A stretch of DNA of 11,647 bases from Bacteroidales bacterium (GTDB lineage Bacteria > Bacteroidota > Bacteroidia > Bacteroidales > Paludibacteraceae). A program made the translations under genes and the position numbers. Below are positions 1 through 6,412 of the stretch, piece after piece; position 1 is the first letter of the stretch, and the number at the start of each line of letters is the position of its first letter. Location: NCBI GenBank assembly GCA_900769035.1, contig CAAGFD010000251.1, forward strand, positions 1 through 11,647, written 5' to 3'. The notes under the pieces are model-generated. The model worked only from the letters and a program-made list of their open reading frames with translations, was not told the DNA's origin and did no database searches.

Positions 1-776
1 CTAATAATGATATATTAATTTTTGCAACACCCTCGCCTTTTTTTAAATCTCATATGAAGAATTTGCGCCGAAGATTGGATTCTAAAATTATTGTATCTGC
101 TATTAAGGGTATTGTACCTGATGAAAATGTTGTCATTTCAGAATATTTTAATAAAGTATATAACGTTTCATACGACAGGATTTGTGCTTTGAGTGGACCA
201 TGTCATGCCGAAGAGGTCGCTTTGGAACGTACTTCATATTTAACTATAGCTTGTTCTGATAGAGAAATTGCTCGTCTTGTTGCCTCTTTAGTTAATACTG
301 ATTTTGTTAAGACTTCTATCTCTGATGATGTTTATGGAGTAGAATATTCTTCTGTGATGAAAAATATTTATGCTATTGCTGCAGGTTTATGTCACGGTCT
401 AAAATATGGAGATAATTTTCAAGCAGTATTGGTTTCGAATGCTATTCAAGAAATGAATAAATTCTGTAATGCAGTTCACCCATTCCATCGTAATATTCAA
501 GAATCCGTCTATTTGGGCGATTTATTGGTAACAGCTTATTCTAAATTTTCTCGAAATAGAACTTTTGGAAATATGATTGGTAAAGGCTATAGTGTGAAAA
601 CTGCACAAATGGAAATGGAGATGATTGCTGAAGGATATTATGGCACGAAATGTATCCATGAAATTAATGAAAATTATCAAGTTAATATGCCTATAATGGA
701 TGCTGTATATGATATACTTTATCGTCATCAAAATCCTATGGCGGTTATGAGAGAATTGACTACGAAATTAATGTAA
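1..776 (+). CDS. gpsA: NAD(P)H-dependent glycerol-3-phosphate dehydrogenase, 5'-truncated by the window edge
   Basis: This enzyme reduces dihydroxyacetone phosphate to sn-glycerol-3-phosphate in the cytoplasm, the entry step to phospholipid synthesis. The reading frame is open from base 3, and the 17 codons before the ATG at 54 already read as family sequence (DILIFATPSPF). That ATG is therefore internal and the true start lies left of the window. About 257 residues are visible; the family is usually about 330, so the N-terminal Rossmann glycine motif is missing. Seen in the C-terminal part are the SGPCHAEEV segment (equivalent to GPS-x-A-x-E in other phyla), the MKNIYAIAAG segment whose lysine is the expected catalytic lysine (visible residue 120), the LKYGDN motif, and YLGDLLVTAYSKFSRNRTFG near visible residues 170-189. 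It ends 15 bases before pgi. A gpsA-pgi pairing is, from memory, common in Bacteroidales. Confidence 0.95.
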   Translation, partial: NNDILIFATPSPFFKSHMKNLRRRLDSKIIVSAIKGIVPDENVVISEYFNKVYNVSYDRICALSGPCHAEEVALERTSYLTIACSDREIARLVASLVNTDFVKTSISDDVYGVEYSSVMKNIYAIAAGLCHGLKYGDNFQAVLVSNAIQEMNKFCNAVHPFHRNIQESVYLGDLLVTAYSKFSRNRTFGNMIGKGYSVKTAQMEMEMIAEGYYGTKCIHEINENYQVNMPIMDAVYDILYRHQNPMAVMRELTTKLM

Positions 777-791
777 TAAACAAATATATTT

Positions 792-2129
792 ATGGATAGT
801 ATTAGTTTTAACTTCGATAAGACATTGAGTTTTATCTCCAAAGATGTATTGGCAGATAATTTTTCTTCAGCTAATGTTGCTTTGTCTGATTTGTTGGAAG
901 GAAAAGGAAAAGGTAATGATTTTTTAGGTTGGGTAAATTTACCCAATGATATTGATGATACTCTTTTGGGTAATATAGAGCAAACGGCAAAATTATTACA
1001 AGAAAATTGTGAGTATGTAGTAGTTATAGGTATAGGAGGTAGTTATTTAGGAGCAAAAGCCGTTATAGAAGCTATGAATAATAGTTTTGATTGGCTGCAA
1101 AAAGATAGAAAATATCCTATAGTTCTTTTTGCCGGACAAAATATTGGAGAAGATTACTTGTTTGAATTACAGCAACTTCTAAATAATAAAAAATTTGGTA
1201 TTGTATCTATATCAAAATCCGGAACTACTACCGAGCCGGCTATTGCTTTTAGATTGTTAAAAACTCAATTGGAAAATCAAGTTGGAAAAGAGTTGGCAAA
1301 GAAGTTAATTGTCTGTATTACCGATAAAGCAAAAGGTGCTTTACGTACGTTAGCAGATAAAGAGGGTTATATAACATATATAATACCCGATAATGTTGGT
1401 GGTAGATTTTCGGTACTTACTCCGGTTGGGTTGCTTCCAATTGCTGTTGCAGGTTATGATATTAGAGCTTTAATTAATGGTGCAAGGGATATGAAAAAAA
1501 TCACTTGCATTGCAGATGAAAAGAATATAGCTCTTCGTTATGCAATTGTTCGAAACGAGTTATATAAGAAGGGTAAAAAAATAGAGTTGCTCGTTAATTT
1601 TAATCCTAAACTTCATTTTATTGCAGAATGGTGGAAACAATTGTATGGCGAAAGTGAAGGTAAAGATGGTAAGGGTATATTCCCTGCTTCGGTAGATTTT
1701 ACTACTGATTTACACTCTATGGGACAATATATTCAAGATGGAGAAAGAACCATTTTTGAAACGGTTATTTCAGTGAATACTACAGCTCATAAACTATTAA
1801 TTCCTTTCGATAAAGATAATTTGGATGGTTTAAACTATTTAGCAGAGAAGAGAATTGACAATGTGAATAAAATGGCAGAATTAGGTACTTGTATTGCTCA
1901 TGTAGATGGTGGAGTACCTAACATGAAAATAGAACTGCCACAATTAAATGAATATTATTTAGGTCAATTATTGTATTTCTTTGAAATAGCTTGTGGTATA
2001 AGTGGTTATTTATTAGGTGTTAATCCGTTTAATCAACCTGGAGTTGAAGCTTATAAAAAGAATATGTTTGCTTTACTCGAAAAACCCGGTTATGAAGAAG
2101 AATCTAAACTAATAAAAAATAAATTATAA
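792..2129 (+). CDS. pgi: Glucose-6-phosphate isomerase, complete
   Basis: It interconverts glucose-6-phosphate and fructose-6-phosphate in the cytoplasm. The 445-residue length fits the short bacterial form typified by Bacillus enzymes. Visible motifs are the sugar-phosphate binding loops [14 protein letters not shown] (residues 77-90) and [12 protein letters not shown] (139-150), and the first family signature around [11 protein letters not shown] (203-213). Further on are [11 protein letters not shown] (285-295) with the expected catalytic Glu287, DLHSMGQY with His308, and the second signature [16 protein letters not shown] with the active-site Lys422. No key residue is missing. The ATG at 792 has an A/T-rich leader and no Shine-Dalgarno, as is normal for Bacteroidota. 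It ends four bases before the glycosyltransferase start. It sits at the node that could feed glucose-1-phosphate to the downstream CDP-sugar genes, but no phosphoglucomutase is present in the window. Confidence 0.97.
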   Translation: MDSISFNFDKTLSFISKDVLADNFSSANVALSDLLEGKGKGNDFLGWVNLPNDIDDTLLGNIEQTAKLLQENCEYVVVIGIGGSYLGAKAVIEAMNNSFDWLQKDRKYPIVLFAGQNIGEDYLFELQQLLNNKKFGIVSISKSGTTTEPAIAFRLLKTQLENQVGKELAKKLIVCITDKAKGALRTLADKEGYITYIIPDNVGGRFSVLTPVGLLPIAVAGYDIRALINGARDMKKITCIADEKNIALRYAIVRNELYKKGKKIELLVNFNPKLHFIAEWWKQLYGESEGKDGKGIFPASVDFTTDLHSMGQYIQDGERTIFETVISVNTTAHKLLIPFDKDNLDGLNYLAEKRIDNVNKMAELGTCIAHVDGGVPNMKIELPQLNEYYLGQLLYFFEIACGISGYLLGVNPFNQPGVEAYKKNMFALLEKPGYEEESKLIKNKL

Positions 2130-2133
2130 TATT

Positions 2134-3111
2134 ATGAAGTTTTCTATTATAGTACCCGTTTATAATCGATCAGAGGAGATAAATGAATTCCTTAATAGTC
2201 TGAAAAATCAAACAGATCGTGATTTTGAAGTTATTATTATGGAGGGTACTTGTGTAGATTCTTGTAAAAAAGTAATTGATAGATATTCTGATTGTTTAAA
2301 TATAAAGTTTTTTGAAGAGAATACCGGACGTAGTACAAGAAGAAATAACGGGATGGCTTTGGCTTCTGGAGATTATTTTTTACTTTTCGATTCCGATTGT
2401 ATTCTACCTCCTCAGTATATATCTATTGTTCGTCAATGTCTTTCAAATAATTATTTGGATTGCTTTGGCGGACCGGATAATGCTGATGATTCTTTTACTG
2501 ATTCCCAATTGGCAATCAATTATTCTATGACCTCTATAATGACTACAGGAGGCATTCGTGGTGGTAGAAAGAAAATGAAGAACTTTATGCCTCGGGCATT
2601 TAATATGGGTTTCTCAAGAAAAGTTTTTGAAACAACTCATGGATACCGGGAGATGATAGGGGAAGATGTAGATTTAAGTATGCGTATAAAAGAATCGGGT
2701 TTTTCTGTTGGATTAATACCTGATGCTTATGTATATCATAAAAGAAGAATAACTTTAAAAGGCTTTTTTAAACAAGTGAATACTTTTGGTAAAGCAAGAG
2801 TGCTCTTGTCTACTCTTCATCCGGGTTCGTTTAGAATTATGCATTTAATGCCATCAGCATTCTTTTTAGGTAATATATTTTTGATTCTTTTATCTGTATT
2901 GTTTTTAAATGCCTATTTTTTGTTACCTATATTCTTATATGTACTCATGATTTTTATTGAGTCTTTGTGCAAGAATAAGAAGCTTAAAATAGCTCTATTA
3001 TCTATTGTAACCAGTTATTGTCAATTATTTGGATATGGCATCGGTTATATAGATGAGTTTATTACAAGAAGGGCATCTAAGAGAACTGCTGAATCTCTAT
3101 ATCGTCAATAA
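2134..3111 (+). CDS. Membrane-anchored family 2 glycosyltransferase
   Basis: This is a GT-A fold, family 2 glycosyltransferase of 325 residues, likely transferring a nucleotide-activated sugar at the inner face of the cytoplasmic membrane. The N-terminus MKFSIIVPVYNR is the standard first strand of the nucleotide-binding fold. The metal/nucleotide motif is DSD at residues 86-88 within LLFDSDCILPP. The GEDVDLSMRI segment (176-185) supplies the ED pair used as catalytic base in related enzymes. YHKRRITLKGFFKQVNTFGKAR (201-222) resembles the post-catalytic basic motif of membrane GT2 proteins. Residues about 242-276 are strongly hydrophobic (one or two membrane segments), with a further hydrophobic stretch near 287-305. 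It follows pgi by four bases and precedes rfbF by 18, so it probably belongs with the surface-sugar genes. Donor and acceptor cannot be read from the sequence. Confidence 0.9.
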   Translation: MKFSIIVPVYNRSEEINEFLNSLKNQTDRDFEVIIMEGTCVDSCKKVIDRYSDCLNIKFFEENTGRSTRRNNGMALASGDYFLLFDSDCILPPQYISIVRQCLSNNYLDCFGGPDNADDSFTDSQLAINYSMTSIMTTGGIRGGRKKMKNFMPRAFNMGFSRKVFETTHGYREMIGEDVDLSMRIKESGFSVGLIPDAYVYHKRRITLKGFFKQVNTFGKARVLLSTLHPGSFRIMHLMPSAFFLGNIFLILLSVLFLNAYFLLPIFLYVLMIFIESLCKNKKLKIALLSIVTSYCQLFGYGIGYIDEFITRRASKRTAESLYRQ

Positions 3112-3129
3112 TTTAATAATAAGCAATTT

Positions 3130-3900
3130 ATGAAAGTAGTATTATTAGCAGGAGGATTTGGTACTCGCTTAAGCGAAGCTACTCAGTTAATACCAAAGCC
3201 AATGGTGGAGGTGGGGGGGAAACCGATTATTTGGCATATTATGAAAATTTATAGCCATTATGGATTTAATGATTTTATCATTTGTTGTGGCTATAAACAA
3301 TATGTAATTAAAGAATACTTCGCTAATTATTTTAGACATAATTGCGATATGACAGTTGATTTGTCGAATAATAGTGTGGAGGTGCTGGATAATCATTCTG
3401 AGAATTGGAAAGTAACTATGGTAGATACAGGCCTAAATACTTTAACCGGAGGTCGAATTAAACGTATTCAAAAATATATTGGAGAAGCTCCTTTTTTATT
3501 GACATATGGAGATGGCGTGGGTGATATTGATATCAATGCTACTATAGATTGTCATAAACAATCTGGTAAATTGCTTACAATGACAACATATCAACCAAGT
3601 GGTAAATTAGGTGTTGTTGATATAGACGAGACCGGCGCTGTCGTTGATTTTTTGGAAAAACCTCAGAATAGCGGTTCTTGGATTAATGCAGGTTTTTTTG
3701 TTTGTGAACCGGGTGTATTTGATGTTCTTGAAGGAGATCATGAAATGTTTGAAAGAGAACCTATGCAACGTCTTTTGTCTAAACATCAAATTAATGCTTA
3801 TAAACATATTGGTTTTTGGAAACCGATGGATACATTGAGAGATAATGTTGAATTGAATCAATTATGGGATAATAATAAAGCCCCTTGGAAAATTTGGTAA
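3130..3900 (+). CDS. rfbF: Glucose-1-phosphate cytidylyltransferase
   Basis: It makes CDP-glucose from CTP and alpha-D-glucose-1-phosphate, the first committed step of CDP-6-deoxyhexose synthesis (ddhA in Yersinia). The 256-residue protein matches the Salmonella RfbF pattern along its length. It has LAGGFGTRLSEATQLIPKP (residues 6-24, the nucleotide-binding loop with the signature Arg and Lys), GGKPIIWHIMK and FIICCGYKQYVIKEYFANYF. The metal-binding TYGDGVGDID segment lies near residue 126, and GFWKPMDTLRDNVEL and NKAPWKIW are at the C-terminus. These features separate it from the closely related dTDP-glucose enzyme RmlA. It starts 18 bases after the GT2 gene and ends three bases before rfbG, implying co-transcription. 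A run of seven G residues lies in the codons for the VGG part of the substrate loop (3213-3219). Confidence 0.96.
   Translation: MKVVLLAGGFGTRLSEATQLIPKPMVEVGGKPIIWHIMKIYSHYGFNDFIICCGYKQYVIKEYFANYFRHNCDMTVDLSNNSVEVLDNHSENWKVTMVDTGLNTLTGGRIKRIQKYIGEAPFLLTYGDGVGDIDINATIDCHKQSGKLLTMTTYQPSGKLGVVDIDETGAVVDFLEKPQNSGSWINAGFFVCEPGVFDVLEGDHEMFEREPMQRLLSKHQINAYKHIGFWKPMDTLRDNVELNQLWDNNKAPWKIW
3213..3219 (+). repeat. Run of seven G residues inside rfbF
   Basis: Seven consecutive G bases encode the end of a Val codon and two Gly codons (GTG GGG GGG) in the VEVGGKP loop of rfbF. In such an AT-rich window this is the longest G run I noticed. Slippage by one base would shift the frame about 29 codons into the gene. 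The Gly-Gly itself is conserved in the family, but the choice of GGG over GGT or GGA is not required. Confidence 0.7.
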
Positions 3901-3903
3901 CCT

Positions 3904-5004
3904 ATGTTTAGTGATATTTATAGAAATAAAAAGATAATAATTACCGGTAATACCGGATTTAAGGGCTCTTGGCTTTCTACATGGTTGATGCAGTGTGGAG
4001 CTAAAGTGTATGGTTATTCTATTGATATTCCTACACATCCCTCTATGTATGAAGAATTAAATCTTGAACAAAAAATCGAAGAACAAATATTTGCAGATAT
4101 TAGAGATAAAGATTCTTTTGCAGAATTTGTGAATAGAATTAAGCCTGATTTTATTTTTCATTTAGCGGCGCAAGCTATTGTTTCTACTTCGTATAAAAAT
4201 CCTTATGATACTATAACTACTAATGTAGTAGGAACTGCTTCCGTTCTTGATGCAATTAAAAATGCAGATTGGAATTTAACAGCAGTGTTGATTACCAGTG
4301 ATAAGGCATATGATAATGTAGAGTGGATTTGGGGTTATAGAGAAAATGATGCCATGGGCGGAAAAGATGTGTATTCCGGTTCTAAAGGCGCAGCAGAGTT
4401 GATTATAAAAAGTTATTGGCATTCATTTATTAAAAATAAGTCCAATATAAAATTAGGAATTGCCAGAGCAGGTAATGTTATTGGTGGTGGCGATTGGAGT
4501 AAAGATAGAATTGTTGTAGATACAGTTCAAGCCTATTCTAAAAATAATCCTGTAGAAATACGTAGTCCTAAAGCTACTCGCCCTTGGCAACATGTTTTGG
4601 AACCTCTCAGTGGATATCTCCGATTGGGAGAAATGTTGGCTTTAGAGAAAGTAAATAGTGGCGAGGCTTTTAACTTTGGTCCAAGAGCGGAACAAACAAA
4701 AACTGTATTGCAATTAGTAACTGATTTAGCTGAAAATTGGGGAATGGATTCCAATTCTTGTGTGAAAATTACAGGTCAAATTCCTTTTGAAGAAGCTAAG
4801 TTGTTAAAACTTAATTGTGATAAAGCTTTGGCTTATTTGAATTGGCATTCAACACTCTGTTATCAATCTACAGTGAAATTTATTACAGATTGGTATAAAG
4901 CATATTATAATAATCATTCAACTGATTTATATGATATTACAGTTTCTCAAATAAGAGAATATGTACAAGAAGCAAAGAATCAAGAGTTGTTATGGAGTCT
5001 ATAA
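3904..5004 (+). CDS. rfbG: CDP-glucose 4,6-dehydratase
   Basis: It converts CDP-glucose to CDP-4-keto-6-deoxyglucose with a tightly bound NAD cofactor (ddhB in Yersinia). The 366-residue length is typical. It is an extended short-chain dehydrogenase: the glycine-rich loop GNTGFKGSW spans residues 15-23, and the adenine-side acidic region ADIRD follows near 64-68. HLAAQ is at 86-90, the catalytic TSDKAYDN segment at 131-138, and the YxxxK pair is Tyr157/Lys161 within VYSGSK. The stretches ITGNTGFKGSWL, THPSMYEEL and RPWQHVLEPLSGYL are characteristic of the CDP-glucose subgroup, in contrast to RmlB. It starts three bases after rfbF. Its last 13 bases overlap the start of the next gene, so translation of the two is probably coupled. 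Confidence 0.96.
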   Translation: MFSDIYRNKKIIITGNTGFKGSWLSTWLMQCGAKVYGYSIDIPTHPSMYEELNLEQKIEEQIFADIRDKDSFAEFVNRIKPDFIFHLAAQAIVSTSYKNPYDTITTNVVGTASVLDAIKNADWNLTAVLITSDKAYDNVEWIWGYRENDAMGGKDVYSGSKGAAELIIKSYWHSFIKNKSNIKLGIARAGNVIGGGDWSKDRIVVDTVQAYSKNNPVEIRSPKATRPWQHVLEPLSGYLRLGEMLALEKVNSGEAFNFGPRAEQTKTVLQLVTDLAENWGMDSNSCVKITGQIPFEEAKLLKLNCDKALAYLNWHSTLCYQSTVKFITDWYKAYYNNHSTDLYDITVSQIREYVQEAKNQELLWSL

Positions 5005-5498
5005 TTAATGGTGTTTCTGTTACCCCTTTAAAGAGAATTTTTACTCCAAAAGGTGATGTTTTACATGCTTTAAAATCGTCAGATTCCGACTTTTGTGGAT
5101 TTGGTGAGGCTTATTTTTCGGAAGTTAAAAAGGGTGTTAGGAAAGGATGGAAACGCCATAAAAGGATGAAATTGAATATTGTCGTAGTTTCCGGTGCTAT
5201 ACGGTTTATTATTTATGATGATAGACAAGGTAGTAATACTTGTGGACAATTTCATTCTTTAATTCTCTCATCAAGTGGTGCTTCTTATTCAGAATGTGAA
5301 TTGATGAATGCAGTAGAATTGAATGCTGCTATGCAAGGTCCGGGCATTTATGCAAGGTTAACAGTAGATCCTATGTTATGGATGGCTTTTGAAGGGGTAG
5401 CAGAGGGTACTTCTATACTTCTTGATATTATTCCTGAATTGCATGACCCTGATGAGGCAGATAAAATGGATTTGAATCAATTAGAATGTAGTATATGA
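4992..5498 (+). CDS. RmlC-like cupin sugar-nucleotide epimerase (3- and/or 5-epimerase)
   Basis: This 168-residue protein belongs to the dTDP-4-dehydrorhamnose 3,5-epimerase-like cupin family. Visible features are the opening RIFTPKGDVLHALKSSD (residues 15-31), FGEAYFSEVKKG (37-48), KGWKRHKRM (51-59), the cupin strand GAIRFIIYDDR (68-78), and the closing LLDIIPELHDPDE. Its place directly after rfbG suggests that it inverts C3, C5 or both on CDP-4-keto-6-deoxyglucose, comparable to AscE of the Yersinia ascarylose pathway. If I align KGWK with the RmlC motif RG[LM]H, Lys54 takes the place of the catalytic histidine and His56 lies two residues later, so activity cannot be assumed. The ATG at 4992 lies inside the end of rfbG (13-base overlap). 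The stop overlaps the next start as ATGA. An isomerase or a non-catalytic role is less likely but possible. Confidence 0.8.
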   Translation: MESIINGVSVTPLKRIFTPKGDVLHALKSSDSDFCGFGEAYFSEVKKGVRKGWKRHKRMKLNIVVVSGAIRFIIYDDRQGSNTCGQFHSLILSSSGASYSECELMNAVELNAAMQGPGIYARLTVDPMLWMAFEGVAEGTSILLDIIPELHDPDEADKMDLNQLECSI

Positions 5499-6412
5499 AT
5501 ATCTTAATTACAGGTGCCACAGGATATGTAGGTAGAAGGGTAGTTAAACAGTTGATTGAGAATGATAAAAATATTTCTATATTAACTATTAATAGAGATA
5601 TTAATAAAGCTCAATCAATTTTGCCGTTTTCTAATTGTAAACACGTATCTGTAAATGATATGGAAAAAGAGGTGTTGCTTTTTAATCCGAATGTATGCAT
5701 ACACTTAGCTACTTTGTCTACTTCGCGGAATGATGATGAAATAATTAATCCGATGATTGAAGCAAATATTACTTTCGGAGTGAAGTTGTTAGCGGCTTTG
5801 TTTAAAGCAGATTCTCTACAACTATTTATAAATACCGGTTCTTTTGCTGAATATCGTAATGGAGTAGAAAATGGATTTAACGATGCATATTTATATACAG
5901 CAACAAAGAGTGCTTATCGCCATTTTGTAGATTATTATTCTCAATTGAAAGGCTTTAAGTATATCAATGCCGTTCCGTTTACTATATATGGAGGTGATGA
6001 TACTGCTAAAAAATTGATGGATTACATGATGGAGAGTATTAATGCTAAAGAGCCTGTAAAAATGTCACCCGGTAATCAAATTTTAGACTTTGTACATGTT
6101 GATGATGTAGTACGTTTTTACGTATCGGCAGTGAACTCGATAAATAACATCTCTTTATTACCTAATGGAAGTAACTATTATTTGGGTACCGGAATTGGAA
6201 CAAGAGTAAAAGATTTAGCAACGCTTATTGAATCAAAAATTCATAAACGACTTAATATTTTTTGGGGAGGTTTGAATTATCGTCCTTTAGACGTTATGTG
6301 TGCAGTAGCTCCTACAGAAGATAATAATCAAGTAATACCATGGAAAACTCAAATTTCTTTGGATCAAGGTATAGATAAATTAATTAAAAAATATGATATA
6401 TATGAAAATTAA
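5495..6412 (+). CDS. Extended SDR protein, putative CDP-4-keto-6-deoxyhexose 4-reductase or epimerase
   Basis: This is an NAD(P)-dependent extended short-chain dehydrogenase of 305 residues, expected in the cytoplasm. The cofactor loop GATGYVG is at residues 7-13 and HLATLS near 70-75. The catalytic triad candidates are Ser116 (NTGS), Tyr134 and Lys138 (YTATK). The segment LDFVHVDDVVRFYVSAV is typical of sugar-nucleotide epimerases and reductases. Given the upstream rfbF, rfbG and cupin epimerase, the most economical role is reduction of the 4-keto group to give a finished CDP-6-deoxyhexose, as AscF-type or RmlD-type reductases do. A 2- or 4-epimerase role, as in CDP-tyvelose epimerase, cannot be excluded. 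The start overlaps the previous stop by four bases (ATGA). Its 3' end overlaps the YfhO gene, so all four steps are probably translated from one transcript. Confidence 0.85.
   Translation: MNILITGATGYVGRRVVKQLIENDKNISILTINRDINKAQSILPFSNCKHVSVNDMEKEVLLFNPNVCIHLATLSTSRNDDEIINPMIEANITFGVKLLAALFKADSLQLFINTGSFAEYRNGVENGFNDAYLYTATKSAYRHFVDYYSQLKGFKYINAVPFTIYGGDDTAKKLMDYMMESINAKEPVKMSPGNQILDFVHVDDVVRFYVSAVNSINNISLLPNGSNYYLGTGIGTRVKDLATLIESKIHKRLNIFWGGLNYRPLDVMCAVAPTEDNNQVIPWKTQISLDQGIDKLIKKYDIYEN

Noticed and set aside
54..56. ATG at 54 as the start of gpsA
   Set aside because: The frame is open to the left edge and the 17 codons before it read as GpsA sequence (DILIFATPSPF), so this Met is internal.
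522..946. Reverse-strand open frames over gpsA and the start of pgi
   Set aside because: They are antisense shadows of well-supported genes, with low-complexity Ile/Ser/Phe-rich translations and no family resemblance.
2312..2530. Alternative-frame open frame inside the first GT2 gene
   Set aside because: It overlaps the conserved DSD region of the GT2 in another frame; the hydrophobic translation reflects AT-rich codons.
3644..3838. Alternative-frame open frame inside rfbF
   Set aside because: It is fully contained in the conserved C-terminal part of RfbF and has no recognisable protein features.
4533..4754. Reverse-strand open frame inside rfbG
   Set aside because: It is antisense to conserved rfbG codons with no start context or family match.
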